Source: Streptomyces chartreusis
GTDB lineage: Bacteria; Actinomycetota; Actinomycetes; Streptomycetales; Streptomycetaceae
Direction of reading: 5' to 3'
Assembly (NCBI RefSeq): GCF_008704715.1
Contig: NZ_CP023689.1
Coordinates: 5,084,001 to 5,148,000, forward strand
DNA: 64,000 bases
The position numbers were made by a program, and so were the translations under genes. The notes under the pieces were generated by a model that saw only the letters and a program-made list of their open reading frames with translations, had not been told where the DNA came from and ran no database searches. This document shows positions 8,827-16,816 of this stretch, one piece after another. Numbering within the stretch: position 1 is the stretch's first letter; each line of letters begins with the position of its first letter.

Positions 8827-8867
8827 CACGGACCCGCACCCGCACGACGACCCACACCCCCTACCCC

Positions 8868-9338
8868 CTAGGCGCCCTCAACCAGCCGCGCGGGAAACCC
8901 ACCCGTGGCCACCGGCCCCCACTTCTCCGGCGTGACCCGAATGATCGACTTCCCCTGCTTCAGCATCGCCGCCCGGTACTCGTCCCAGTCGGGGTGCTCC
9001 CCGGCGATGTTCCGGTAGTACTCCACGAGCGGCTCCACCGACTCCGGCGAGTCGATGACCTCCGCGGTCCCGTCGACCTGCACCCACGGCCCGTTCCACT
9101 CGTCGCTGATCACAAGGACGCTGACCCGCTCGTCCCGCTTCGCGTTCCGCGTCTTGGCCCGCTCCGGATACGTGGACATCACGATCCGCCCCGAGTCGTC
9201 GACCCCGCAGGTCAGCGGAGAGGCCTGCGGGCTGCCGTCCGCCCGCCGGGTCAGCAGGACGGCGCGATGCCGGGGTCGTACGAAGTCGAGCAACTCTTCG
9301 AGCGAGACGCGGGTGTTGGTCGCGATGTTCGGTGCCAT
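8868..9338 (-). CDS. PPOX-class (F420/FMN-dependent) oxidoreductase
   Basis: A 156-aa split-barrel flavoprotein-like enzyme of the pyridoxamine-5'-phosphate-oxidase superfamily. The substrate/cofactor strands HRAVLLTRRADGSPQASPL and RIVMSTYPERAKTRNAKRDE are typical of actinobacterial F420-dependent PPOX proteins, as are the helix WDEYRAAMLKQGKSIIRVTP and the terminal strand. The many arginines and lysines in the second strand would suit the acidic F420 tail. That cofactor choice is inferred from family resemblance. The start codon ATG (9338) sits 7 nt behind TAGGCT with no ribosome-binding site, so the mRNA is probably leaderless. The physiological substrate is unknown. Confidence 0.85.
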   Translation of the reverse strand: MAPNIATNTRVSLEELLDFVRPRHRAVLLTRRADGSPQASPLTCGVDDSGRIVMSTYPERAKTRNAKRDERVSVLVISDEWNGPWVQVDGTAEVIDSPESVEPLVEYYRNIAGEHPDWDEYRAAMLKQGKSIIRVTPEKWGPVATGGFPARLVEGA

Positions 9339-9345
9339 GGAACGC

Positions 9346-9351
9346 AGCCTA
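9346..9351 (-). promoter_or_regulatory. -10 box of a probable leaderless promoter (PPOX gene)
   Basis: TAGGCT on the minus strand ends 7 nt before the ATG at 9338. There is no purine-rich ribosome-binding site. The same hexamer at a similar distance precedes purD and the gene at 20661-20957. Confidence 0.45.
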
Positions 9352-9388
9352 GGGGCCGACGGGTCCGTTCTGCCTGACCCTGCCGTGG

Positions 9389-10213
9389 TCACGCTTGCGG
9401 CAGTGTCTCCCCCTGCACCGCCTGGATGTCCAGCTCCACCTTCAGCGTCGTGCCGATGGCGGCGATGCCCGCCTGCACGACCTGGTTGTAGTTCATGGCG
9501 AAGTCGTCCCGGTGCAGTTCCGTCGTCGCGCGGAACGCGGCCCGCGTCCCGCCCCACGGGTCGGCGCCCGTGCCGAGGTAGGCGAGGTCGAGGTCGACCG
9601 GCCGCAGGACACCGTGCATGGTCAGCTCGCCGTGCACGGTCCAGCGGTCGGTGCCCGCGGCGGCCGTCAGGCCCGTCGACCGGTAGGTGATCTCGGGGTA
9701 CTTCTCGACGTCCAGGAAGTCCGGCGACTTCAGATGCCCGTCGCGCATGCCGTTGCCCGTGTCGATCGAGTCGGCCCGGATGACCGCCTCCACACGGGAC
9801 TTGGCGATGTCGTCCGGCGCGATCTCGATGGCGCCGGAGAACCGCGTGAACCGGCCGTGCACGCTGGAGATGCCCAGGTGCTGGGCCACGGCGGCCACGC
9901 TGGAGTGCGCCGGGTCGACGGTCCACGGTCCCGGCGGCGGCAGCTCCGTGCCGCCCTGGCGGGCCAGGGTCACCGTGCCGACCTCGGCGCGGCCGCTCGC
10001 GGTGACGATCGCGCTCGCGGCGGCGGGCGCGTAGCCGACCGCGGTGACGATGACGGTGTGCGCCCCAGGGGCCAGCGGATCCGCGTCCCGTACGGCCCCC
10101 TCCGCGTCCGCCTCCAGACGCAGCACCTGCGTCCCGGTCATGTCCGTCACCGTGACGACCGCGTGCGACACGGCCCACCCGTCCCGGGTACGGATCCTCG
10201 CGGTCAGTCCCAT
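9389..10213 (-). CDS. YceI-family protein with N-terminal carboxypeptidase-regulatory-like domain
   Basis: A 274-aa protein. Residues about 100-270 are a YceI lipocalin-like barrel: GPWTVDPAHSSVAAVAQHLG, the VHGRFTRFSGAIEIAPDD strands, KSPDFLDVEKYPEITYRST and the C-terminal VELDIQA. YceI proteins bind polyisoprenoid or amphiphilic lipids. The first 90 residues are a small beta domain (carboxypeptidase regulatory-like) close in pattern to the three at the C-terminus of the MFS protein encoded just upstream. No signal peptide is visible, so it is presumably cytoplasmic. A GAGGAG ribosome-binding site lies upstream of ATG 10213. It is the last gene of a marR-MFS-yceI run. Confidence 0.88.
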   Translation of the reverse strand: MGLTARIRTRDGWAVSHAVVTVTDMTGTQVLRLEADAEGAVRDADPLAPGAHTVIVTAVGYAPAAASAIVTASGRAEVGTVTLARQGGTELPPPGPWTVDPAHSSVAAVAQHLGISSVHGRFTRFSGAIEIAPDDIAKSRVEAVIRADSIDTGNGMRDGHLKSPDFLDVEKYPEITYRSTGLTAAAGTDRWTVHGELTMHGVLRPVDLDLAYLGTGADPWGGTRAAFRATTELHRDDFAMNYNQVVQAGIAAIGTTLKVELDIQAVQGETLPQA

Positions 10214-10245
10214 CTCACGTACTCCTCAGAAGGTCTCAAGAAGAA

Positions 10246-10302
10246 CCGGCCCGCGGCGGGCGACGCACCTCCGCTCAGAGCGCGCCGCCCGCCACGGGCC
10301 GG
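10246..10302 (-). terminator. GC-rich hairpin between the MFS and YceI genes
   Basis: Arms 10246-10262 and 10286-10302 pair over 8 + 7 bp around a small mismatch, with a loop of about 23 nt. The hairpin lies in the 96-bp gap between the MFS stop and the YceI start. There is no T-run, so it could be an attenuator or mRNA-stabilising processing site rather than a full terminator. Confidence 0.4.
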
Positions 10303-10309
10303 AGTCGAA

Positions 10310-12820
10310 CTACTCGCCGGGATGGGCGAGTTCGATGTCGTGGTCGTCGGTGCCGGGGCCGGTCAGCGTCAGGGCGGTCGCCACCGGCGGGTAGCCCGTC
10401 GCGATGACCGTGTACTCGCCGCCGTCCAGGTCGGTGAAGGCGTACGCCCCGTCCGTCCCGGTGGTGGCGGTGCCCACGACGTTGCCCGCCGCGTCGACCA
10501 GGGTCACGCGGGCGTCGGCCAGCGGTCCGTGCGGTGCCCGTACGACACCCTGGACCTGCGCGCCGGCCTCCAGGTCGACCTCGATCCGGGTGACCCCGGT
10601 GCCGCCGACCTCGACGGGCAGGGCGCGCGGCCGGTAGCCGGCGGCGTTCACCGCGACGGTCACGGCACCCGGCACCAGCTCGGCGAAGCTGAACTCGCCC
10701 TGCTCACCGGTGGCGGCGGTGGCCAGCAGGTCCCCGCGCACATCGGTCACGATCACCATCGCGTCCTTCACCGGCAGCGCGCTCTGCGAGGTGCGCACGA
10801 CGCCGCTCAGGCCGCTGGTGCCGCTGAGCAGGATGTCGTAGGCCACCGGCTCGGCACCGCCCACGACGATCGTGGAGGCCTGCGGCTGGAAGCCGTCGGC
10901 GGAGGCGATCAGGACGTACGATCCCGCGCCCGGCGCGTCGACCGCGTAGGAACCGTCGGCCTGCGCGACCGAGCGGCCCAGCTGCCGGCCGGCCAGCGAG
11001 ATCAGCGTGACCGCCGCCTGCGGCACGGGCGCGCTCTCGGCGCCCCGCACGAAGCCGCGGACCGGGACACCGCCGGACGGCGCGCCGCCGGTCTCCTCGG
11101 CACGGGCCACCGTGGCGACGGCGGCGAGCCGCTGGGTGCCCTCGGGGCCGGTCTCGGTCTCCGAGGCGGCGACGGCCCAGCTCGGCACCCGCTCCTCGGC
11201 CGCGGCCGGTGCCGCCGCCGGGGTCTCGGCCGGTTCCGGGCTGTCGGCTTCGGCGGCCTGCGCCATGGCGCCCTTGGTCTTCAACGGGACCTCCTTGATG
11301 AACAGGGCGAACAGGAGGGCGAGGAAGGCGATCGGCGCGGCGTACAGGAAGACGTCGGCGACGCCGTGGCCGTACGCGCTCTCGATGACCGTGCGCACCG
11401 GGCCGGGCAGCGAGTCGAGGTCGGGGATCTCACCGTGGCCGGAGGAGCCCTGCACGCCGAGCTTGGTGAGGCCCTCCTCGGCGTAGTGGGTGATCCGGTG
11501 GCTGAGGACCGCGCCCAGCGCGGAGACGCCCATGGCGCCGCCGAGGGAGCGGAAGAAGTTCACGACCGAGCTCGCGGCACCCAGGTCGCTCGGGGCGACC
11601 TGGTTCTGCGTGGCGAGGACCAGGTTCTGCATCATCATGCCGACGCCGAGACCCAGCAGGGCCATGAAGATCGCGACGTGCCAGTACTCGGTGTCGTAGC
11701 GGATCGTGCCGAGCAGCCCGAGGCCCGCCGTGACCAGCACACCGCCGGCCAGCAGCCAGGCCTTCCAGCGGCCGGTGCGGGTGATGACCTGGCCGGAGAC
11801 GGTCGAGGAGATGAACAGGCCGACGATCATCGGGATGGTCAGCACGCCGGACATGGTCGGCGACTCGTTGCGCGCCAGCTGGAAGTACTGGCTGAAGAAG
11901 ATCGTGCCCGCGAACATCGCGATGCCGACGAACAGGGAGGCCAGCGAGGCCAGCGTGATGGTGCGGTTGCGGAACAGGCGCAGCGGGACGATCGGCTCGC
12001 TGGCCTTCGTCTCCACGAAGACGAAGATCAGCAGCAGCGCGAGCGCGCCACCGGTCATCGCGCCGGTCTGCCAGGACAGCCAGTCGTACTTGTCACCGGC
12101 GAAGGTCACCCAGACCAGCAGCAGGCAGACCGCGGCGGTGATGAAGAAGGCGCCGGCCCAGTCGACCTTGACCTTCCGCTTGACCACGGGCAGGTGCAGG
12201 GTGCGCTGGAGCACGATCAGGGCGATGACCGCGAAGGGCACGCCGACGTAGAAGCACCAGCGCCAGCCGAGCCAGTCGGTGTCGGTGATGACGCCGCCGA
12301 TCAGCGGGCCGCCGACCATCGCGGTGGCGAAGGTGGCGCCGAGGTAGCCGTTGTAGCGGCCGCGCTCACGCGGGGAGATCATCGCCGCCAGGATGATCTG
12401 AGCCAGCGAGGACAGACCGCCCATGCCGATGCCCTGCACCGCGCGGAACGTGATGAGCATGGCCGGGTTCTGCGACAGACCGGCCAGCGCGGAGCCGGCC
12501 ACGAAGACGACCAGGGCCAGCTGTATGAGCAGCTTCTTGGAGAACAGGTCGGCGAGCTTGCCCCACAGGGGTGTGGACGCGGTCATCGCCAGCAGCGACG
12601 CGGTGACCACCCAGGTGTAGGCGCTCTGGCCGCCGCCGAGGTCCTTGATGATGTCGGGCAGAGCGTTGGAGACGATCGTCGACGACAGGATCGCGACGAA
12701 CATGCCGAGCAGCAGCCCGGTCAGCGCTTCCATGATCTGCCGGTGCGACATCGGAGCGCCGGCCGGCGCTCCTGAGTGCTTGGCGTGCGCCCGCACACCG
12801 GCTGGTGTGGTCGTTGCCAT
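10310..12820 (-). CDS. DHA2-family MFS exporter fused to three C-terminal beta (CNA-B/carboxypeptidase-regulatory-like) domains
   Basis: An 836-aa protein. Residues about 30-510 form a 14-helix DHA2 exporter: LLLGMFVAILSSTIVSNALP, LWGKLADLFSKKLL (motif A) and GIGMGGLSSLAQIILAAM. An Ala/Glu/Pro linker (about 511-585) leads into three tandem domains of about 80 residues (roughly 586-670, 671-755, 756-836). Each starts with a (V)xGxVR strand and has a GxYxxxxLxxGxYTVxxxxxGY core, as in carboxypeptidase-regulatory/CNA-B folds. Plain DHA2 exporters stop near 500 residues. The C-terminus of a 14-helix MFS protein is normally cytoplasmic, an odd place for such domains. It lies 13 bp downstream of marR. 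Confidence 0.9.
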   Translation of the reverse strand: MATTTPAGVRAHAKHSGAPAGAPMSHRQIMEALTGLLLGMFVAILSSTIVSNALPDIIKDLGGGQSAYTWVVTASLLAMTASTPLWGKLADLFSKKLLIQLALVVFVAGSALAGLSQNPAMLITFRAVQGIGMGGLSSLAQIILAAMISPRERGRYNGYLGATFATAMVGGPLIGGVITDTDWLGWRWCFYVGVPFAVIALIVLQRTLHLPVVKRKVKVDWAGAFFITAAVCLLLVWVTFAGDKYDWLSWQTGAMTGGALALLLIFVFVETKASEPIVPLRLFRNRTITLASLASLFVGIAMFAGTIFFSQYFQLARNESPTMSGVLTIPMIVGLFISSTVSGQVITRTGRWKAWLLAGGVLVTAGLGLLGTIRYDTEYWHVAIFMALLGLGVGMMMQNLVLATQNQVAPSDLGAASSVVNFFRSLGGAMGVSALGAVLSHRITHYAEEGLTKLGVQGSSGHGEIPDLDSLPGPVRTVIESAYGHGVADVFLYAAPIAFLALLFALFIKEVPLKTKGAMAQAAEADSPEPAETPAAAPAAAEERVPSWAVAASETETGPEGTQRLAAVATVARAEETGGAPSGGVPVRGFVRGAESAPVPQAAVTLISLAGRQLGRSVAQADGSYAVDAPGAGSYVLIASADGFQPQASTIVVGGAEPVAYDILLSGTSGLSGVVRTSQSALPVKDAMVIVTDVRGDLLATAATGEQGEFSFAELVPGAVTVAVNAAGYRPRALPVEVGGTGVTRIEVDLEAGAQVQGVVRAPHGPLADARVTLVDAAGNVVGTATTGTDGAYAFTDLDGGEYTVIATGYPPVATALTLTGPGTDDHDIELAHPGE

Positions 12821-12833
12821 GGGGTTCCTTTTC

Positions 12834-13334
12834 CTACTGGGTGATCGCGGGTGTACGGGTGGGGTGTTCGGGTCGGTCGGGGGGTGCCGGCGGCCGGTGC
12901 GCGGAACGGCAGTCGTCGAAGCTGGCCCGCAGGCGGGTCATCAGCCCGGTGAGCTGGGCGACCTCCTCGTCGGTCCAGTCGCTCAGCCGCTCGGCGAGCA
13001 GCTCGGTGGTCAGCCGGGACATCTCCCGGACGCGGTCCTCGCCCGCCGGGGTGAGGCGCAGAATGCGGCTGCGCTTGTCCGCCGGGTCGGGGGAGCGCTC
13101 GATCCAGCCGCGCTCGGCCACATGGGCGACATGGCGGCTGGTGACCGACATGTCCACGGCCAGCAGCTCGGCGAGCTTGCTCATGCGCATGTCCCCGTGG
13201 CGGCTCAGCAACGTCAGTACGGCGGCGGAGCCGGACGGGCAGTCGGACGGCAGGATCCGTCCCATCTCCCTCTTCACGGCGCCGAAGGCGCTGAACTGAC
13301 GGACCAGCTCCTCGTACTGCGCCTGCTCGGCCAT
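12834..13334 (-). CDS. MarR-family transcriptional regulator
   Basis: A 166-aa winged-helix regulator. The core reads GSAAVLTLLSRHGDMRMSKL, then LLAVDMSVTSRHVAHVAERG (recognition helix) and the wing DKRSRILRLTPAGEDRV, the MarR signature. ATG 13334 and GTG 13337 are both possible starts behind GGAGG at 13339-13343; ATG is preferred. It is the first gene of the operon with the exporter and YceI protein. Two inverted repeats TTGC-N5-GCAA overlap its own promoter, so autorepression relieved by a ligand is the expected behaviour. Confidence 0.92.
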   Translation of the reverse strand: MAEQAQYEELVRQFSAFGAVKREMGRILPSDCPSGSAAVLTLLSRHGDMRMSKLAELLAVDMSVTSRHVAHVAERGWIERSPDPADKRSRILRLTPAGEDRVREMSRLTTELLAERLSDWTDEEVAQLTGLMTRLRASFDDCRSAHRPPAPPDRPEHPTRTPAITQ

Positions 13335-13351
13335 CACACCTCCGTCGGTTG

Positions 13352-13434
13352 TTGCTTAGGGCAACCATAGAAGCGTTTGGTTGCTACAGGCAAATAAATG
13401 AGGGTGGTGCGATACAAAAACTTGGCAAAGGCAA
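13352..13434 (-). promoter_or_regulatory. marR-operon promoter with three TTGC-N5-GCAA operators
   Basis: On the minus strand, TTGCCT (13393-13388), an 18-bp spacer and TATGGT (13369-13364) form a promoter. The dyad TTGC-N5-GCAA occurs at 13352-13364 (extended to GTTGC/GCAAC), covering the transcription start, and at 13381-13393, covering the -35. A third copy with one mismatch lies at 13422-13434. The arrangement fits repression by the MarR protein encoded next. Confidence 0.6.
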
Positions 13435-13502
13435 GTATTGCGACCGTAAATGTGCAGGTGGGGCGGGTTCTGTGGCCCCCTGTGCAGGGGTCGGGCCCCC
13501 AC

Positions 13503-13531
13503 TTGGGCCGCACGGGCGGATTCGCTAGGGT
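13503..13531 (+). promoter_or_regulatory. Probable leaderless promoter of the 64-aa membrane protein
   Basis: TTGGGC (13503-13508), a 17-bp spacer and TAGGGT (13526-13531) lie upstream. The ATG follows 8 nt later at 13540, without a ribosome-binding site. Confidence 0.5.
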
Positions 13532-13539
13532 CTCAGGCC

Positions 13540-13734
13540 ATGGCTAACACCCAGGGCCCCCAGGGCAACCACGACCCCGCAGGCAGCACCCAGATGTTCC
13601 GCGCGTTCGTCGACGAGGGCCCGCAGGGCGGTCGGCAGCAGCAGGCTTCTTCCGGTCCGCGCATCGGCATGATCATCGGCGTCGTCGCCGCGGTCGTGAT
13701 CGTCGCGGCGGTGGCCTGGCTGGCGCTCAAGTAG
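13540..13734 (+). CDS. Small single-pass membrane protein (64 aa)
   Basis: The first 42 residues are hydrophilic and rich in Gln, Gly and Pro (MANTQGPQGNHDPAGSTQMF). They are followed by one strong membrane segment (IGMIIGVVAAVVIVAAVAWL) ending two residues before the stop, so the tail anchor leaves the N-terminus in the cytoplasm. I do not recognise a named family; this type is common in streptomycetes. The start was set at ATG 13540 because the promoter -10 lies 8 nt upstream and the conserved-looking sequence starts there, although the frame is open further upstream. Confidence 0.7.
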   Translation: MANTQGPQGNHDPAGSTQMFRAFVDEGPQGGRQQQASSGPRIGMIIGVVAAVVIVAAVAWLALK

Positions 13735-13761
13735 TCGCCGCCGGCTCCCGCCGGCGCCGGT

Positions 13762-14556
13762 TCACCTCCACTGGACGGAGACGTCCTGCGTCTCGATGTG
13801 CATGCCGAGCGGCACGCGCCAGGCGTCGACGCACACCGTCCAGGTCTTCTCCTTGCGCTCCCCGGCCCCGATCGGCGCCGGGAGCTCCTCCGACGACTCG
13901 ATCGTCGCCCAGTCGATGCCGAGCGCGCCGATGATGTGGGTGCCGAAGGTCACGGTGCCCGAACGCACGGGCGTGCCGCCCGAGTTGCGCAGGTCGAGCG
14001 TCACCTTCTCGCACCACCGCTTGTCCGCGGGCTTCCGCACCGGGTCGCTCACGGCCAGCTTCGCGGGCGAGGGCGGCGCCGAGGACGCCGGGCCGCCGCC
14101 CGAGCTCCCGGACGAACCGCCGGATGAACCGCCGGGCGTGGTGGCCGAGCCGGCCGGTGTGTCCGCGGGGCCCCGGGTGCCGCTCGGGGGACCGGCGGGA
14201 CCGTCCGCCCCTTCCGGTCCGGTCCCCGCGGCCGATGTCGGCCCCTGACTCCCCTCCGAGCCGGGGGAGTTGCCGGACCCGGCCCCATCACTGCCGCTCC
14301 CGCCCGTGCCGCTGTCCGAGGCGCCGACGCTCTCCGGTCCGTCGAGCGGCACCAGCGTCACCTCGCCCGTCGGCGCGGCCGCCGTACCCGAGACGCGGGG
14401 CGGGCCTCCCGCCGCTCCCGTGGCGACGTACCCGTCGTCGCCCCCGCCGCCTCCGCACGCGGCCAGCGTCCCGCCGAGACAGACGACGGCCGCCGACGCG
14501 CCGATCAGGGCGCACCGACGGCCATGTGTCGAGGTCGTCCAAATCCGCCGAAGCAT
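13762..14556 (-). CDS. Putative lipoprotein with Ser/Gly/Pro-rich linker
   Basis: A 264-aa protein. The signal peptide (basic MLRRIWTTSTHGRR, then a hydrophobic run) ends in the lipobox LAAC with Cys34 as lipidation site. Residues about 35-165 are low complexity (Gly, Ser, Pro, Ala), probably a wall-spanning linker. The C-terminal 95 residues form a compact domain with two Cys (RWCEKVTLDLRNSGGTPVRS ... WTVCVDAWRVPLGMH) that resembles an immunoglobulin-like or cellulose-binding-type beta sandwich. Function is unknown. The gene follows the sigN-like gene on the same strand after 39 bp and could be co-transcribed with it. Confidence 0.75.
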   Translation of the reverse strand: MLRRIWTTSTHGRRCALIGASAAVVCLGGTLAACGGGGGDDGYVATGAAGGPPRVSGTAAAPTGEVTLVPLDGPESVGASDSGTGGSGSDGAGSGNSPGSEGSQGPTSAAGTGPEGADGPAGPPSGTRGPADTPAGSATTPGGSSGGSSGSSGGGPASSAPPSPAKLAVSDPVRKPADKRWCEKVTLDLRNSGGTPVRSGTVTFGTHIIGALGIDWATIESSEELPAPIGAGERKEKTWTVCVDAWRVPLGMHIETQDVSVQWR

Positions 14557-14595
14557 CGGGCCATGGTGGCTGACGCTCCGTCAAATATGAAGGGG

Positions 14596-15516
14596 TCAGT
14601 CGGAGATGAGCCCCTCGCGCAGCTGAGCCAGGGTCCGGGTCAGCAGCCGGGAGACGTGCATCTGGGAGATGCCGACCTCCTCGCCGATCTGCGACTGGGT
14701 CATGTTGGCGAAGAAGCGCAGCATGATGATCCGCCGCTCACGGGGCGGCAGCTTGGCCAGCAGCGGCTTGAGGGACTCGCGGTACTCGACGCCCTCCAGG
14801 GCGGTGTCCTCGTAGCCGAGCCGGTCCGCGAGCGAGCCCTCGCCGCCGTCGTCCTCCGGGGCCGGGGAGTCCAGCGAGGAGGCCGTGTAGGCGTTGCCGA
14901 CCGCGAGGCCGTCGACGACGTCCTCCTCGGACACGCCCAGCACGGTGGCCAGTTCGGTGACCGTCGGGGAGCGGTCGAGCTTCTGGGAGAGCTCGTCGCT
15001 GGCCTTGGTGAGTGCCAGGCGCAGCTCCTGGAGCCGCCTGGGCACCCGCACCGACCAGGACGTGTCGCGGAAGAACCGCTTGATCTCGCCGACCACGGTC
15101 GGCATCGCGAACGTCGGGAACTCCACGCCCCGTTCGCAGTCGAAGCGGTCGATCGCCTTGATCAGGCCGATGGTGCCGACCTGGACGATGTCCTCCATCG
15201 GCTCGTTGCGCGAGCGGAAGCGGGCCGCCGCGTAGCGCACGAGCGGGAGGTTCAGCTCGATCAGCGTGTCCCGGACGTACGCACGTTCGGGGCTGTTCTC
15301 GTCCAGTGCGGCGAGCCGCAGGAACAGGGAGCGGGACAGGGTGCGGGTGTCGATGTCCGCCGTGGCCGGAACGGCCGGCAGATCAGCAGCCGGAGCGGCT
15401 GGGAGATCGGCGGCCGGAAGGGCCTCCAAGGCCGGTACATCGTCGAGCGCGGCGTCGGGCGCGGACTCGCTCTTCGTGAGCGTGAGCACCTTCGAGCTGC
15501 CCTGGTCTGCGGACAT
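14596..15516 (-). CDS. sigN: RNA polymerase sigma factor of the SigB/SigF/SigG group (SigN-like)
   Basis: A 306-aa alternative sigma factor. Region 2 is intact (NLPLVRYAAARFRSRNEPME, then DIVQVGTIGLIKAIDRFDCERGVEFPTFA), as is region 3 (RDTSWSVRVPRRLQELRLAL). Region 4 has the helix-turn-helix MTQSQIGEEVGISQMHVSRL. The first 70 residues are an Ala/Pro/Asp-rich extension. ATG 15516 follows a GGGGGTGG ribosome-binding site. A paralogue lies 268 bp upstream. The pair matches the S. coelicolor sigN-sigF neighbourhood as I remember it, and the symbol rests on that synteny. In Streptomyces such factors act in stress and morphological differentiation. Confidence 0.9.
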   Translation of the reverse strand: MSADQGSSKVLTLTKSESAPDAALDDVPALEALPAADLPAAPAADLPAVPATADIDTRTLSRSLFLRLAALDENSPERAYVRDTLIELNLPLVRYAAARFRSRNEPMEDIVQVGTIGLIKAIDRFDCERGVEFPTFAMPTVVGEIKRFFRDTSWSVRVPRRLQELRLALTKASDELSQKLDRSPTVTELATVLGVSEEDVVDGLAVGNAYTASSLDSPAPEDDGGEGSLADRLGYEDTALEGVEYRESLKPLLAKLPPRERRIIMLRFFANMTQSQIGEEVGISQMHVSRLLTRTLAQLREGLISD

Positions 15517-15630
15517 GCCACCCCCTTTGGGTCGCGGGACGGTCGTGGCGAACGCTCCGATCGAGGAACGCCGGCCTTCACCTGAATACCGGAGCCGAAG
15601 CCACGGCAAACGCGCTTCCCGAAGAATGTC

Positions 15631-15668
15631 ACATGTCGGCAACACGCTGTAGTGACATGTCGACATGT
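15631..15668 (-). promoter_or_regulatory. Cluster of ACATGTCG repeats upstream of the sigN-like gene
   Basis: ACATGTCG occurs at 15631-15638 and 15655-15662, and its reverse complement CGACATGT at 15661-15668. The last two form the perfect 14-bp palindrome ACATGTCGACATGT (15655-15668). The cluster lies 115-152 bp before the sigma-factor start codon. It looks like a multi-site operator; no binding protein can be named. Confidence 0.4.
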
Positions 15669-15784
15669 GAGACTTGAATCCGCCCTGGATAAAGGGGGTC
15701 TGACGGTATTTCGGGCCAGAACTGTCGGGATCCGCCCTGGTGAGCGATTCAGCCGCGACGGTGACCGATCGATCCTCTATACGG

Positions 15785-16639
15785 TTACGCGTCGATCCGG
15801 TTAGCCGAACGCAGCCGCTGGAAGCTACGCGCGAGTAGCCTCGATACGTGCATCTGGGACACCCCGAGTTCCGCACTGATTTGCGACTGGGTGAGGTTGC
15901 TGTAGTACCGCAGAAGAAGGATTCTCTGCTCGCGCTCGGGGAGTTGCACCAGTAGATGCCGTACGAGGTCCCGGTGCTCCACGCCGTCCAGGGCCGGGTC
16001 CTCGTAGCCGAGCCGGTCCAGCAGTCCGGGCAGCCCGTCGCCCTCCTGGGCGGCCTCCAACGAGGTGGCGTGGTACGACCGTCCGGCCTCGATGCAGGAC
16101 AGCACCTCGTCCTCGGTGATGCGCAGCCGCTCGGCGATCTCGGCGGTCGTGGGGGTGCGCCCGAAGCTCGTGGTGAGGTCCTCGGTCGCGCTGTTGACCT
16201 GAACCCACAGCTCGTGCAGCCGGCGCGGTACGTGGACCGTGCGGACGTTGTCCCGGAAGTACCGCTTGATCTCGCCGACGACGGTCGGCATCGCGAACGT
16301 CGGGAACTGCACGCCCCGGTCCGGGTCGAAGCGGTCGATGGCGTTGATGAGCCCGATCGTGCCGACCTGGATCACGTCCTCCATCGGCTCGTTGCGGGAG
16401 CGGAAGCGGGCGGCCGCGTAGCGCACGAGCGGGAGGTTCGCCTCGATGAGCGCCCCGCGCACGCGGTTGTGCTCCGGCGTGCCCGGCGTCAGCTCCTTGA
16501 GCTCCCCGAAGAGGACCTGGGTGAGTGCCCGGGTGTCCGCACCCCTGCTGCGGGGCGGCGGGGACGCGGGCGTGTCCTCCTGGGTCGGGGCTTGAGGCGC
16601 AGTACTGGCCGGCACGGTCAACTCCACCTCGTGATCCAT
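15785..16639 (-). CDS. sigF: RNA polymerase sigma factor SigF-like
   Basis: The second member of the pair, about 284 aa. It contains sigma region 2 (RYAAARFRSRNEPMEDVIQV), region 3 (RDNVRTVHVPRRLHELWVQV) and region 4 with LTQSQISAELGVSQMHVSRL. Its short N-terminus matches the length of S. coelicolor SigF, the sporulation sigma factor, and its order relative to the SigN-like gene agrees. ATG 16639 is taken as start; a TTG at 16654 would add five residues (TTGACG context, no ribosome-binding site). Activity in this family is normally restrained by an anti-sigma factor, but no such gene is adjacent. Confidence 0.9.
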   Translation of the reverse strand: MDHEVELTVPASTAPQAPTQEDTPASPPPRSRGADTRALTQVLFGELKELTPGTPEHNRVRGALIEANLPLVRYAAARFRSRNEPMEDVIQVGTIGLINAIDRFDPDRGVQFPTFAMPTVVGEIKRYFRDNVRTVHVPRRLHELWVQVNSATEDLTTSFGRTPTTAEIAERLRITEDEVLSCIEAGRSYHATSLEAAQEGDGLPGLLDRLGYEDPALDGVEHRDLVRHLLVQLPEREQRILLLRYYSNLTQSQISAELGVSQMHVSRLLARSFQRLRSANRIDA

Positions 16640-16744
16640 CAACTCATCCGTCAAAAGCGGTCATAGCATCACAAGACAGTTCATTGTGTTCAAGTACCGC
16701 ATAATCCCGTGTTGAGAATGGCAGGATGCGCAAGACACGCGAAA

Positions 16745-16767
16745 CCCCCCGCCGTTACGGCGGAGGG
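16745..16767 (-). terminator. Terminator after the Dabb-family gene
   Basis: Read on the minus strand, arms 16767-16758 and 16754-16745 pair with a TAA loop and run into GGGTTTC. It lies 50 bp past the stop of the Dabb gene. Confidence 0.6.
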
Positions 16768-16816
16768 CTCCGGGTGGACAGAGGGGCGGCGCGGCTCGGG
16801 AGAGGTGTGGCGCGGC

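Noticed and set aside
9395..12775. 1126-codon plus-strand open frame opposite the YceI and MFS genes
   Set aside because: It is a shadow of the minus-strand genes; low complexity, no domain, no ribosome-binding site.
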